A stretch of DNA of 64,000 bases from Rhytidiadelphus loreus (taxonomy: Eukaryota; Streptophyta; Bryopsida; Hypnales; Hylocomiaceae), in the NCBI GenBank assembly GCA_947034895.1, contig OX344764.1, positions 13,144,001-13,208,000 of the forward strand, read 5' to 3'. This document shows positions 35,265-47,617 of this stretch, one piece after another. The stretch's first letter is position 1. Each line of letters begins with the position of its first letter. Under the pieces are notes generated by a model that did not search any database, had not been told where the DNA came from, and worked only from the letters and a program-made list of their open reading frames with translations. A program made the translations under genes and the position numbers.

Positions 35265-37854
35265 TATTAAGTTGCCCCAATGATAGTGTCATGAGTGCTA
35301 CCACAACCTTTTGCACTCGGGTAAGCAACTCTACTATAATATGTAGAGCACTTGGATCATAAATCCATTTTCAAGATAATTATGTAATTATAAAAAGTGA
35401 ATTTTTGTATTGATAATTTAAAAAAAAAATCTAGGTTGACATAATATAATAATTCAAATTTTATAAGAAAAGATAAGAAAAGAAATAGACCTTTAGTTGG
35501 TAGTTAAAACTACCATTTTAAAAACTTCACGCATGCATCTTCTCATGACAAAACTTCAAATGGCTTTTGAAAACTTCAAGCTATTGCTTATATAACCATA
35601 CTATCATCTCACATAAAACACTATAACATCTCCATTCATCCAAATATTATATTATATTATATTTTTAATTATTAAAAAATTATGAATTATCTCTAGACAA
35701 GCATACCTATGTTTTAGACTTGGGGGATGCACTTAGTTCTACTACAACAAACCACGTGCGAACAAGTGGTTTCTAATAAACTATAATTTCAACCTAAAAT
35801 TTTGAGCATTGTTTAATAATGACTATAGGTTTCTATTGCCAAAATTTCCAACTCAAATAAAATATGAAATGATTTCTAAAAGAGGTTGAAAATGAAGTAA
35901 AATGGCATGTTTTTCAACTCAAATAATTATAGAGAACACATTTAGATGACCATTGAATCAATATTCAACTAAAAATGAACTTTCAACAGAGAATTTTTTT
36001 AGAATTTTTTTTTTCATTTTTTAGACAATTTTTTCTTATATAATATAGGGGTATAAAAGTTATTTTTTAGTTCTATAGTGTATCTTTTTACTTCAATAAT
36101 TTGTAACTAATTATTATTAACAAATAAAAATATCAATAATTCAAAACATAAACTTTCAAAGTAGAAATATCTATTCATATTTTTAAAATTTTTTTAAATT
36201 TAAAATTCAAAAAATATATAGGGGGCCAAAGTTTTGTTTACATGTGGTTTCTAATGGAGACTCTAAATGACCCTCTCGAGATTTTAGATTTGACTTATTA
36301 TTTGCTTTTTGTTTGTTGTAATTTATATAATACATTTTTGTAATTATTAATTGTTATATAATTGAATTTGTCTTTAGACACACTTTTACATCAGAGCTTT
36401 TATTTTATAATCATAAACATTTAGAGTAGCTTATTAAGCATTTGAAGTTTTTATAAATAAATTTAATTATAATAGAAATTGCCTACCTAGGCTTCCACAT
36501 AATGAATCAATTACCTAAGAACTGAGGAATTCATGTGAGTAGGCTTGTGCTAATTGTGCCTTCTATATCACTACGTTTCAACAAATTAAATAGTGAAAAA
36601 GCTAGGCCATAGACTTTTGGGGTTAGACTATTTGAAAGGAATCGCATCAAGTTGTTAGTAATCAAGCAAAACCATCATCAAGTCAAATAATAGAGGTGAA
36701 AATCTTAATCTTCCAAGCGGCATCTAAAGGGTGCTAATTATCCCTCAATGTAGGGTCTATGAACTTGGTTTGGTATCTTGTCTTTTCTATTTGGACCTCT
36801 CAAAACAAGTTCAAATTGGAAGATAGTCTACATTAGTATTCATCATCACGTGCCTTTGAGTTCACACAATAGTTACATCAGCAACATTAGAAGCTTAGAA
36901 TTTAGGGCTTTAAAAATGTACATAATTGACTAAATGATCCATTGTTCCTCCATTGGTCACCCAATGTCAGATGACATATCCTTGGTTAACCTTTTAAAGA
37001 GGTTTTGACCAAAATTGGCCTATAGTTTCTTGTATTTTAACATTTTAGCAATGAATATCGATGAATTTTGAAAAACACCAAACTTTGAATTTGATGGCTA
37101 AGGTTAGGGGGAAATTTAATGATTTAAAAAAAATTGAGTAAAGATGCAAAATTTCTGCCTACGAGAAGGGATTGTATTGTGTATTTTTCACACCCATATG
37201 TCATTCAGAGGTTTATGGTAGGTGTAGAATACCCCCTCTGCAATCGCTATTGTGTCAACGGCCATAGAAAATGCACGGGGGGTGATCAACGTAGTCAATA
37301 TGTGGTAGTTAGTGCACCATGTTGAGGAACTAGCAAGATGATACCGAGTCGAGGAACTAACAAGATGCTTAGTTGAGAAGAAAAACAATGCCAACAAGAG
37401 GATGGCGTAGAAGGTTGTGGCAATCTACAAAGATTGGTCATTGCCAAATCGAAACACAAAGTTGCCCAACTTAATGATGTGAGCCTGGAGAATTCAAAAA
37501 TAGATCCCAATGCTACTATGAGGAGTCAATTGATAGAGGAGAGAACTATTCAAGCATACCTAGTCCTTGAAGAGAAAACTACAAGAAGGGTTCACTCATC
37601 TTGTCCCAATGATAGTGGCAAAGATACTAATATGGATGAAAACAAAGATGAGATCTTTCAAGGAAAAGCTTCTTCACAAGATACTAAGAATTTTTGACCA
37701 TTAAGCAACAACTTAGAGAGAATAAACAAACCAATGTTGAGGTGGTTGTCGAAGCATAAGCCATTGTACTTGAAATACTCTCTCGAATGAAACTAGACAA
37801 CAATAATTCATCTTTTGTATGTGGATTCAAATGCTTCAATTTTCCTTCTCCCCA
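35265..37854. other. Unassigned AT-rich spacer
   Basis: Long AT-rich DNA with homopolymer A/T runs. Two short frames (37134-37325, 37434-37697) have ordinary composition, but no family and no splicing support were recognised. Confidence 0.5.
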
Positions 37855-37951
37855 AATTTTTACTAAAAATCTACGTAAAGGTCATTATTTAATATCTTAT
37901 CTCTAGGACTATACTTAAAACCACACTTAAAACACCCCTTTCTCTTGTAGT
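37855..37951. mobile_element. Truncated CACTACAAGAG MITE (right half)
   Basis: Matches the right half of 10354-10585, ending CACCCCTTTCTCTTGTAGTG; the left half is missing. It abuts dispersed-repeat copy B. Confidence 0.75.
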
Positions 37952-37969
37952 GGATACTTCTCAAACAAT

Positions 37970-38800
37970 TTTCTAAGGGCACCCCTTCCTCTCTTCTACC
38001 TAGTGGTAATCTTATCACTTAAGATTTTCATCTACTGTAGTTTTTAGAATTTTCTAATTTTACATTGGTCCAAATTTCTAACTTTTAGAAAAAGACTCCA
38101 AATCACAAATAGATTACGCCATTGGCTTGAGAAGGTCATCTCTAGGTAGAAGAAAATCCTTTCTCTACTTTTTTGTCTCAAAAAATTCATGGAAAGCTAG
38201 TGCCAACTTTAAACAAAACTTGGGTAAAAATCTAATTATTGGAGTTTACTTTTTTTGAAGAAATTGACTAGCCTAAGTTGTTTGGAAGGTGTAAGGGGGG
38301 TAAAAAGACCCTAAGTTGGCCTCATTCCAATTCAATATGCTCTTGAAATTATAGTCAACTCCAAGAATATTTTCCAATTTTGTCAGAAATGGAGAATCTC
38401 GCTAGTTTAGGTACTTCTAATGTCAGAATGCCTTGAAACTTGTTGAGTCACATTATTAGCATAAAAAAGCTATGCTAATTTTGAATGAGATTTTATCACA
38501 ATCTAGATAATTTCTAGGAAAATTTTTAATTGTTGGTTTCAGTGGTTGACCATTATAAGATTTAGAGAATTTTCATGGAACCTTTCATGGAATCCCATAA
38601 AAGATGTGCAAGTTCATATTTTTTACTTTGCATTGTAAAAGAAGAAGAAAATTCCATTATCTCCTTTAATTATTACTGATCAAAGAATCTTCTCCGTGAA
38701 GAGGAATCTTGGCAAACCAATTTCATCGTTGGATTTCTAGCTTGATTTCAATTGTAAAACACCTCAATATCGCCATGGATGCCCTCCTCTAATTCATCTT
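37970..38800. repeat. Dispersed repeat, copy B (AT-decayed)
   Basis: Collinear with 5016-5830. Many differences are C-to-T or G-to-A relative to copy A, as if 5-methylcytosines had been deaminated. No gene. Confidence 0.6.
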
Positions 38801-38888
38801 GATCTTTTGAAACCTCCAAACTAATTAACCATTGGGTTTCTGTTATTTTTCAGAACAAATAAGAAACTAAAATCTATCTTTCAATTGA

Positions 38889-38915
38889 GGGTAAATGCAC
38901 ACTACGCTGGACCAT
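38889..38915. repeat. Copy of a conserved element terminus
   Basis: About 27 bp (GGGTAAATGCACACTACGCT and onward to GGACCA) are identical to a block near 46826 and its mirror near 48040, while downstream sequences differ. It is probably the end of a TIR element family; CACTACG could be a CACTA terminus. Confidence 0.55.
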
Positions 38916-39124
38916 TTTTGGCAGAAATACATACATAAAATTCCATTTCATTTTTTAGCATATGATCTCTAAATTTTTATTTTTTTTCTATAATTTCTTT
39001 ATAGTGTGTTGAAGTTAAAGGTGAAGAAAATTTAATCAAAATTTCCTTTGTATATTTATGTAAAAAAACTTCAAAGATGACATCAAATTTTGACTTACTT
39101 AAATAAATTGTAGAATTGATTATA

Positions 39125-39275
39125 ATGAAAATCAGGGTTGCTAGCGTGCGAGCTTGAAAGCGCGAGCTTGTGAGCTTGTAAGCTTGTGAGCATGAAAAAA
39201 AAATTTGGAAAAATCAGTGAGGTGCCCATGACCGTGGATGTACCTATGACCGTGGATGTACCTATGACCGTGCAT
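39125..39275. repeat. Two short tandem arrays
   Basis: A GAGCTTGTGAGCTTGTAAGC-type array is followed by three copies of an 18-bp unit containing TGACCGTGGATGTACCTA. Confidence 0.85.
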
Positions 39276-40399
39276 GCACTGAATTTGCATTTCAATGAAT
39301 GATTAGCTCACTATTCTTTCAAATTTTAGGTGACTTATAAATTGAAGAAAAAAAACATGCTTCAACATTTGCATTTGCTTTAAGGACTCTTTGCCTATTT
39401 AGGAATTGCCCAAGCGTCACTTGCTCATATTGTATTCATCTCAATAAGACACTTTTAGTGGAGTATTCTTTTTAAGGGATAGTCTAATATTTCTCATAAA
39501 TACATGGATTGATTTGTATTGATTTAGTTTTCTTTTGACACCCACTTTTATTATCTTGGACGCTCACATGATGGTGTGAATAAATTTTGTATTCCGTTCA
39601 TGAAGGCTTTTTGGATGGTGTGAACATTATTTGCTTTCTCTTACTCATTTTTTGTATTAAACATATTTAGGGGTTTAAGTAAGGATTTAGGTTTTTTACA
39701 TTTGATGTTTACGTATGGTACGGTAATTGTTTTGAAATGATCTTTTCATCTCACACCCCATCTTGCTCTAAAAGACTATTGATAAAGTAACTTCTTTCCA
39801 CCCCATTTTTTTTTGCAAACACCTGTATATGGAATAGCATGAATATATATTTGTCGTTCTCACACCTTATGTTAATTTTTTTAGGACACCCTAATTACTG
39901 AGGTAGAGGTTTAGGGTTTAGGTAAGGGGATAATTTGTTAAGGGTACTAATTTTTTTGAAGCATCACTTTGGTTACATTAAATTTTGTCTAATTGTCAAA
40001 CACTATGTTTCAAAAATAGATTTTATTTTGGGTTTAGGATGATCTTTTGTTTAGTCCTTTCACTTCTGGATATTCTACTTTGCAAGTTGGGACTCGAGTT
40101 CTAGCTTACACTACATTTAAGGGGGGTACACACTTCACTTAGTGAGAATATATTTTTCTACTTCAACTTGTTTTTTAATGTTCCAGCATTTGAACTAGTG
40201 TACATTATTTGATTCTTCTTTTTTGTTTTCTAATATTAAAGCCCCCGTGGATCATATTCAAGTACTAGACAATATCTGGAATGCATGGGTGTCAAGTTAA
40301 TTCAATCACACAATATATAGCCATAAAACACACAAATCCATACATCATGAAAATCCATACATAATGTTTTGACTCATAAGACACGTCGATCTCATGAAT
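39276..40399. other. Unassigned spacer downstream of the methyltransferase-like gene
   Basis: AT-rich; nothing recognised. It would include the 3' UTR of the minus-strand gene. Confidence 0.45.
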
Positions 40400-43300
40400 C
40401 TATGTTGCTATAGACTCAGTCGTAGAATCCTTGTCACTAGAAGAATCAAAAGTCTCCCTACCCTCGGATGCTGATCCGTCTATGAACTGCAAGACATTTA
40501 GAGCGTACGAAGGTTTACGGCGTTTGGACTTTGAAGTACCAAACTCAGCAAACGCCGATGCCAGCTGCTCTGCATAGACTGGAAGATCAAATGACTTCTC
40601 TGGACTCAAGATAAGTCTTCGTCTCTTCTTCACAGCATCCGCCATCAATCCCTCGCTGGTGCAAACACAAATGATAAAATATTAGATTCAGCAAACCACA
40701 CCATTGCCATACAAAGCAATAAATAAAAAACAAAGAAACTTACTTACTAGGTCTATCTCGCCGAACGAACTTCCGCACTTTTATAGTCATTGCGTCTAGA
40801 TCTTGTGAAACTGCAACCGGTGCCACATCGGTAGCTACAGCTGTTGCAATTGGAGGGACGGTCTTCTTCATGAGCTGAAGGATACCTGAGAAAATTGACT
40901 TATCTGCCTCCAATGCCACAATGTGGCGCCCTGTTGCCCGACATGCCATAATAGAGGCTCCTGGAAAAAAAAAGAATAAATCACTACATCAATGATTTTG
41001 TGTACAGCATAGAGAAGGAACATACACAGATTTGAAGGGTTACTCACCCGTGGATGCTGTGCAATCGAGAACCACGTCTCCTTCGTCGGTGGTTCCTTCA
41101 ATGATGTGCCGTAATAAGTGAGCGTCCTTCTCTCGAGGCCCTCGCCATGGCATTTGATCCGTGGCATTCATCAACATGGAATCCTCGGTGGTGTAGTTCA
41201 TGACCAAGTCATCATGCTTGAGATCAACTTTGGCCTTCAACATTGTTGATGAGCGCTTAAAACAGAATTTGGATTTCCCTCTCTCTCCAAGGTCTTTCAC
41301 CAAAAGTGAGATGCCAAACTTCAAAGTCTGCAAGTACAAGAAAAATTAATACATACAAAATTCGAATAAAATCATAATATGAGAAGTACAAACTACATTT
41401 TTAACGATTTAAAATTCCATACCGTGCTCGTCTTGTCTATGGCTGAAGTCAAATGCACCCGATTCATGCCCATCCACTCTTTCTTCGGCACCATTATGGG
41501 GTACTCTTCACATAATCCTGCAATGGTGCTTTTGGCGTCCACGCTCCACGAATGGAACAACACAATGCAACCATGGTCCTGCAAATGTTTTTCTGCAAAG
41601 AAAAAAGCTTCATTGATCATGTTGTACTCTGGGTCCGAGTTCCAGTAAGGCACGTGAGAAGCTGGAGTTGACACCCCCAGCACTGGCAGATTCTCCTGGC
41701 AGTCAAAGAGCATGAGGTCGAATCCCGAACACCAATTGAGGACTCCATCATACACCCTGGCCTTCCCGACCGCCATCTACAAATACAAAATGGCATTTGA
41801 TGAGTTATTCTCAGGAGGAAGGTATAACTAAGTAATAATAAAATCAAACTTCTGATTAAAAAACTTGTATTTCACCTTCTTAAGAAAAGCCATAACTTCG
41901 GTGTAGCAATTGGAGCCCTCGTTTTTCTCATTGTCAACAACCTCTTCAATGGAGACGTTGAGCACCAACTCCTCCGAGGTGATGATGTCATCATCACCAA
42001 TTTCAATCACTTGAATTCCTTGTGTCACAACATCTTCAGTGAAGTCTAGCAACACTGTCTTCCTCTTCATCCCAATGTGAACACCACCTTCCATCTGCGA
42101 GTTTTGATCCACAGTTGATGACACCGGAACGATGTCTCCATCCTCGTTCTTTTTCTTCCCTTTTGCTTTGGCCTTCTCTTCCTTCTCTTTCTCCTTCTCC
42201 ACCAACTTGGCCACACGCTCTGCCTCCTTTTTTTCTTTGTTGTCTAGAGCCACTTGGAGCCGAGCTGCTTTCTTCCTGTCATTCCTATCCCTCCTTTCAA
42301 TGGCCCTCTCTCTTTGTTTATCACTCAGCCCTGCAAACTCGTCGACATCCATGTCAATAGTCCCAAGTCCCTCTAACGACAATCGCATTTGTACCTCTGA
42401 TGGATGTGTGTAGGAAATAGGGCAATCAATGTACCAACCGCCTCCACTAAGGTGAGCCGTGGTGAAGGTCCGGAGTTGGTTTGGCGTATACATGCAATCT
42501 GCGGAACTGCAATCCAGAAAATTTGAGAGAAATGGTGGCAAATCTTTTTTCTGAATTGCCCTTTTTGCCTCGAGCTCGTGCTTGAAGTATCTGTGAAATT
42601 TGACAACACAATGTCCACCAAAGATTAATAACAACATACCAAGCGAAGGCCCAAATACCATTTGAACTTCAAATTGAACCACACTACTTTAAAACTTTGA
42701 AGTGTCCCCAAAAAATTCATTTGAAGATTTAAAGGGGATAAAATTAGGGGGTCTCTAACATACCATTCCAAGCACTGTCGGATCCGACAGTGCTCGAAAA
42801 GTTATGTTAGGGACCCCCCATTTTTGTACCACAATCATGTTTCAATGGAACTGCTAAATTATCATATAGCAAGGATCACATTTTTTGCTTGTAATTGAGA
42901 CATACCGGAATAGAACCCTTCGCACTGCTTGCTTCCCCCCTTCGTAAGTCACGAAGTTGTCATTTTTCTTGAAGTAGTTTGTTCCTCTAAGGTGAGCCAA
43001 AAAGGCTTGATCCGAGATCTTCCTCCTCCACCCCTCTAGATAATCCGACAAAGTCTCGGGTTGCATTTGAGCACTCATATTGATGTTGATGTTGTCTTGC
43101 TTCACGACATCCTCAAAGAATTCAACAGCTGCGTCTTCAATCTACAAAATCTGAGATTTTATTCATTCCAAAGAATATATATTGTGCTACTGGAAATAAT
43201 AGAATACAAAATTTCTTTTCAAAAAAACTCGTATGTTCTGAAAATCAAATTACTTTCAAATGAAACACTTACCCTAGCATACCACACGCATCTATTCAAG

Positions 43301-44716
43301 AAAGGGCCCAATAGAAGCTCCGATACAGGTCTCGGTGGAAGTCGTCTAGCATCACGTGATGGCATCGAGGAGTTCCACCACTTTAGAAACTTCGTCTTGT
43401 GGAAAGGTGTGGTGTTGCAAGTGGCCACCATTTGAAGTTTCTCTAGAGTCATTTCAGGGACCTCATTTGCGTTCCAATGTTTCTCCACCTACTCAAATAT
43501 CCACAATGTAGTGAATGTACATTATAATTTATAATCCATCAAAGATTATAGCCATCAATGACAATCAATAGATGAAACGTACCTCTGCCAAAAATTTGGG
43601 CTTAAGAGCCGGATTGGCCACCATCACCAACTTTGTCATCTTTACATTCAATTTCCCTGTCTTCTCCTTCACTCCAGCTCTCATTGCGTGTGCAAGTCCC
43701 TCAGAAGTCTTTTCCTATTGAGGGGTGACCTCATTGTATTTTCGAACTGCAGCATCCATTGCTTGGGATATCTCTTGTTGTACAAATCCAACAAAAAAAA
43801 TTAAATAAAAAAAAAGGTAGAGAAAGCATATTCAAATCATAGTCAAAATATAATAAAATACTTGAATTCAAATAGAATCCAAAATGAATCGAAGTAATAA
43901 GATGCAAGAAATTTCTTACCCGAAAAAGGAAAGTTGTAAAGACCTCAAGGGGCATAGAATACCATGTCCTCTTTGATTTAGGCGCCCCACAACGTTTGAG
44001 TTCCGACGGCCTCAACATCTCGTTGAATCTCTCGATGGGAAGAAGACCATACTTTTGAACGTGGTACAAAGTATGGACCAGATTTGTTTTCACATGTGAA
44101 CCCTTTGTAGACCTGAAATTCATGAAAACAATTTATTAAAATGCTTACAACTCCATATAGAACATTCCCAAATAAAAATAAAATTCAATGCAGTACAACA
44201 AAGTCTGCATGAATTACTCACTTGTTGATGTCATGCATCACATGCATGACCAACTCTATCTTTCCTTTGGTATCCAACAGAATGGAGTCTACGGAAAAAT
44301 GCCAGTCCCAATCTTTTGAGTGTTTCCGGGTTATATAACTCATCCAAGAAAGAAGCCTGTGGTTCCCGTCACAAACAAAGAACTTCAGGTTTTTCAAAAA
44401 CCTCAACTCGGGCACGGCCTCGACCTCGGCGTTAAAGATGTCATTCCTCTTCATCCACAACGGATCCCAACCCACCATCTCTTCCTCAGTGAATGTTGAA
44501 CCCTCTCTAGCTTCGTTGGTTGTTGTCACATAAAAAACTGCGACTCCATCTCGGTATCCTTTGTTAAACTCCATCTCAAGTAATTTCCAGTCACAAGCAA
44601 GTGTCGGCCTTACCATAGGCATGGCCACCATTCTACAAAAGAGGGATCCGCATTCGAAAGAGATGCTTTGTAAACCCAATTTCCTCTTTGATGTATGACA
44701 ATGGACATAGATGCGC
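40400..44716 (-). pseudogene. ParB-like domain plus DNA-methyltransferase-like protein, one in-frame stop
   Basis: Ten exons can be joined with GT-AG borders and kept phases: 44716-44222, 44112-43920, 43771-43583, 43488-43273, 43141-42906, 42590-41876, 41776-41423, 41327-41048, 40960-40744, 40655-40400 (stop). This gives roughly 1020-1050 residues. The N-terminal part has KFFVCDGNHRLLSW, the GxxR motif of ParB/Srx-like domains. The middle is charged and coiled (LVEKEKEKEEKAKAKGKKK, about 42160-42240). The C-terminal part has FDLMLFDCQENLP, where DNA methylases have DPPY (motif IV), then GDVVLDCTASTGASIMAC with HIVALEADKS, a good motif I SAM-binding site. This IV-then-I order is that of beta-type N4/N6 methylases. 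Exon 3 has an in-frame TAG (43717-43715), so the gene may be dead, read through, or differently spliced. The first exon drawn starts at an acceptor, so an upstream exon is missing, or ATG at 44631 is the start. Its 5' side is engulfed by the palindrome. Substrate and activity are unknown. Confidence 0.65.
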
Positions 44717-45702
44717 CTAAAAACATTGACATGGATGTGGATAACAAATCCAAACAAGTTAAACTATGCATTTTGTGCTAACAAATGATGCCATTCATTG
44801 CATTTTGACTACTAATGACAAGGTCTTGCATTAAATCCACCTCGGTCAATTCAAAAAATGATAGTCACATTTTCATATGAACAACCCTCCTTGTTCAGAT
44901 GATGTCACACACATTACACCCAGCATCAACAATCACTATTTTTGTCACCCGATGAATGTTTTCAAGACAAAAGTTCCTTGTAGGAGACATAGAGGTAGAC
45001 AAGCCACCCTATCCTTCAAATGTTCTACATGACATTTGCAAGCTATCACACATATGTGTGTGCAATGTTAAGCTTCAACTTCAGGAATTACATTGTCGCC
45101 TACAATGACAAAGTAGGCTCTTCTTTCATCTATGGGATGCTACATTGGGTCCTCAACTTATTGCATTGGTTTTAGTCCATCAAAGTCCTTGTTATTTTGC
45201 AATTGAATCATGTTTAGGCTGGACTAGGTAGAATGTAGTGCCTTCCATTACTCCTAACCTCCACTTGGCACACAACTTTCCAAAATATTTAGTTTCCTTT
45301 CTCACGAATTTCAACCACTCTACAAAAGGTAAGAATCTTATTTAGGGTCACGGATAACAAACAACTCTTTGTGGTTGCAAGTGCCTTGACTATAGACAAA
45401 AAGCTCCACACCCCTTTCATCTCTAGGCCTTTGTCAAGATGTATTCCTCGCATGACACATCGCTTGGTATCATTTAGAGCATTGGCCTAAACAATTGTAT
45501 GCAATGCCTTAACACTATATATAAGAACTACAAATGTCTACACGTACTGATGCTTTTTGATCAGTGTCTACGTTTGCAAAGACAACTACCTACAACATCT
45601 ACTTATATATTAGCGTTGATACCAACATCATAGAAGACATCAACATGTATTTTTGATGTTTTCCATGATGTCTCAAAAAATGTCTAGACGTTTAAATGCA
45701 GT

Positions 45703-46270
45703 TTGGAGTGATTGCAAGAAAGACCAAACGATTTTGGTAGTATTCTGCCAAAACTGCGGTTTTTTGCACTCAGTACTATGAGTACTACAATACTACGAAA
45801 CGGAGCAATCTCAACTGTTGATCCTGAAAAATCAATGGCCAATAGTACTTTTGAACACTTAATAATACTGAAACAGTACTATTTGAAAAAAAATGACAGT
45901 TTGTCACAAGAAGTAGATAAAATTAAGTATAAATTAATAATAATTAGAAAATCATGAATAAAAAAAACTAAAAATTGGCCATTTGTAAAGCTTTGATAGT
46001 GATTACATTTCATCAAAAACTAAAAGTTGAAACCATCATGAATGTTTGGAGCACTATGCACAAAGGACCCCTATTTGCATGCATATTGAGGACAAAGATT
46101 TTTTTTTTTTTTAATGCCCTTTAGTGGGCACATGTTCATCTAGTGTGAGAATAGCCTACAAAAAATTCAAGTGAACATCATAATTTTTTGGATGCTCCAC
46201 AATACTAAAAACCCCTAAACCACAAAATGTAATGATGTTCAAATATAAAATTATAAAAGCTTATCTACAT
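45703..46270. repeat. Dispersed repeat in the left palindrome arm
   Basis: It starts GGAGTGATTGCAAGAAAG, like the terminus of the 7184-8825 foldback element, and contains AGTACTA-rich sequence similar to that element's arms. Its right part (45890-46260) matches the insertion in receptor-kinase 1 at 25895-26270. The mirror copy is at about 48617-49184. Confidence 0.6.
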
Positions 46271-47269
46271 TGTAGCTAACCTTAAGATAAAGGTAGTAGA
46301 AAATAAAAAAGATATAAAAGATGTTTGTTAAGTAGAGCAAATGCACTACAAAAGAGGGTGTGAGATTCAAAATAGTCTACATCAAATTTTTGACCAAATT
46401 ACGGCTTGGAGCTTGTAATTAAAGGAATATTCCACATGACTTTTACATAAAAATCATTGATTAGTTAACATATTTTTGTAATTGAAGGAGTATCCTGTGA
46501 GCTTTTAATTTGTTACTTGAAACTCATAGTTGTTTTGTTTTGTTTTTTAACAAGTTTAAGTTGTATTTTATATGCCAAAATCTTCCCCAAAGAATTGAAC
46601 CAAAATACGCACGTTATATATTAATATATTATTTGTCCAAAATAGAGTAGAATATCTATAATAACTCCAAATTCCTCATGTATATAGGTTAGAAATCCAA
46701 AAGTAGTAGAAGTTCTAAATACTTATGAATATTGCCCAAAATGCCTAAACCTACCTCTTATATAACAAATCTTGGCTAAAATAGTTCAAGGGGCCCTTAG
46801 AATGATCCCTAAGTCATGTCTCAAGGGTAAATGCACACTACGCTGGACCAATATGGACTGTCACAGTCCTTATTTCAGTGGGAATTTTTGAAAGTCTTGT
46901 AAATTTAAAAATATACAAGTTGTAGAGCATTGAAAAGGACACGTATTAATGTTATATGCTTTATGATCTATAAAATAAAAAAGAAATCTTTACAAAATTG
47001 TATTTGTAAAGGACTTTGAAATGTACTCTTTACGTACTGTTACAATCCACAACATTAAACATAAAGATTCATTGATCTATTAGGAATTCAAATATTTTGC
47101 AAAATAAGGACTTATATTTAAATAGGTATATATGTAATCAAATTTTTTGATTTGAAATATATAGAATTTTATCCCTAAATTTGAAGATATGGACTAATTT
47201 ATGTATCATTATCTTATGATAATAGTATTGATTTTTAGGAGTACATTAGACATACATAAAATCAACTTT

Positions 47270-47617
47270 CACTACTAGAAAGGATATGACCAAAAGAACT
47301 AAAATTCAACCAAAAACTATTGTTAGTTCAGTCATTTACGGATTGTTGTTTCGGACAAAATCTAACTGAAATCTGTTGTTTTTTCTGTTGTTTCGGACAA
47401 ATAAGAAAATTAAATAAATAATTAATTTTTTTAAAATTTAAAATTTAAATTTTTTTTAAAAAGTAATAATTCTTTAATTTTCTTATTTGTCCGAAACAAC
47501 AGAAAAAACAACAGATTTCAGTTAGATTTTGTCCGAAACAACAATCCGTAAATGACTGAACTAACAATAGTTTTTGGTTGAATTTTAGTTCTTTTGGTCA
47601 TATCCTTTCTAGTAGTG
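47270..47617. mobile_element. CACTA-type inverted-repeat element at the palindrome apex
   Basis: Begins CACTACTAGAAAGGATATGA and ends with the complement. It is a 348-bp hairpin-forming unit spanning the centre of the large palindrome. Because the flanks are themselves mirrored (TTT/AAA), no direct target duplication can be expected or seen. Before the rearrangement this could have been a normal MITE. Confidence 0.7.

Noticed and set aside
42115..42413. Plus-strand Ser/Phe-rich frames opposite the methyltransferase-like gene
   Set aside because: They are the antisense of the Lys/Glu-rich coiled region of a well-supported minus-strand exon.
40400..44716. Bacterial or phage contamination as the source of the ParB/methylase gene
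   Set aside because: Ten exons with proper GT-AG borders and kept phases, flanked by plant repeats, are not compatible with a prokaryotic contig.
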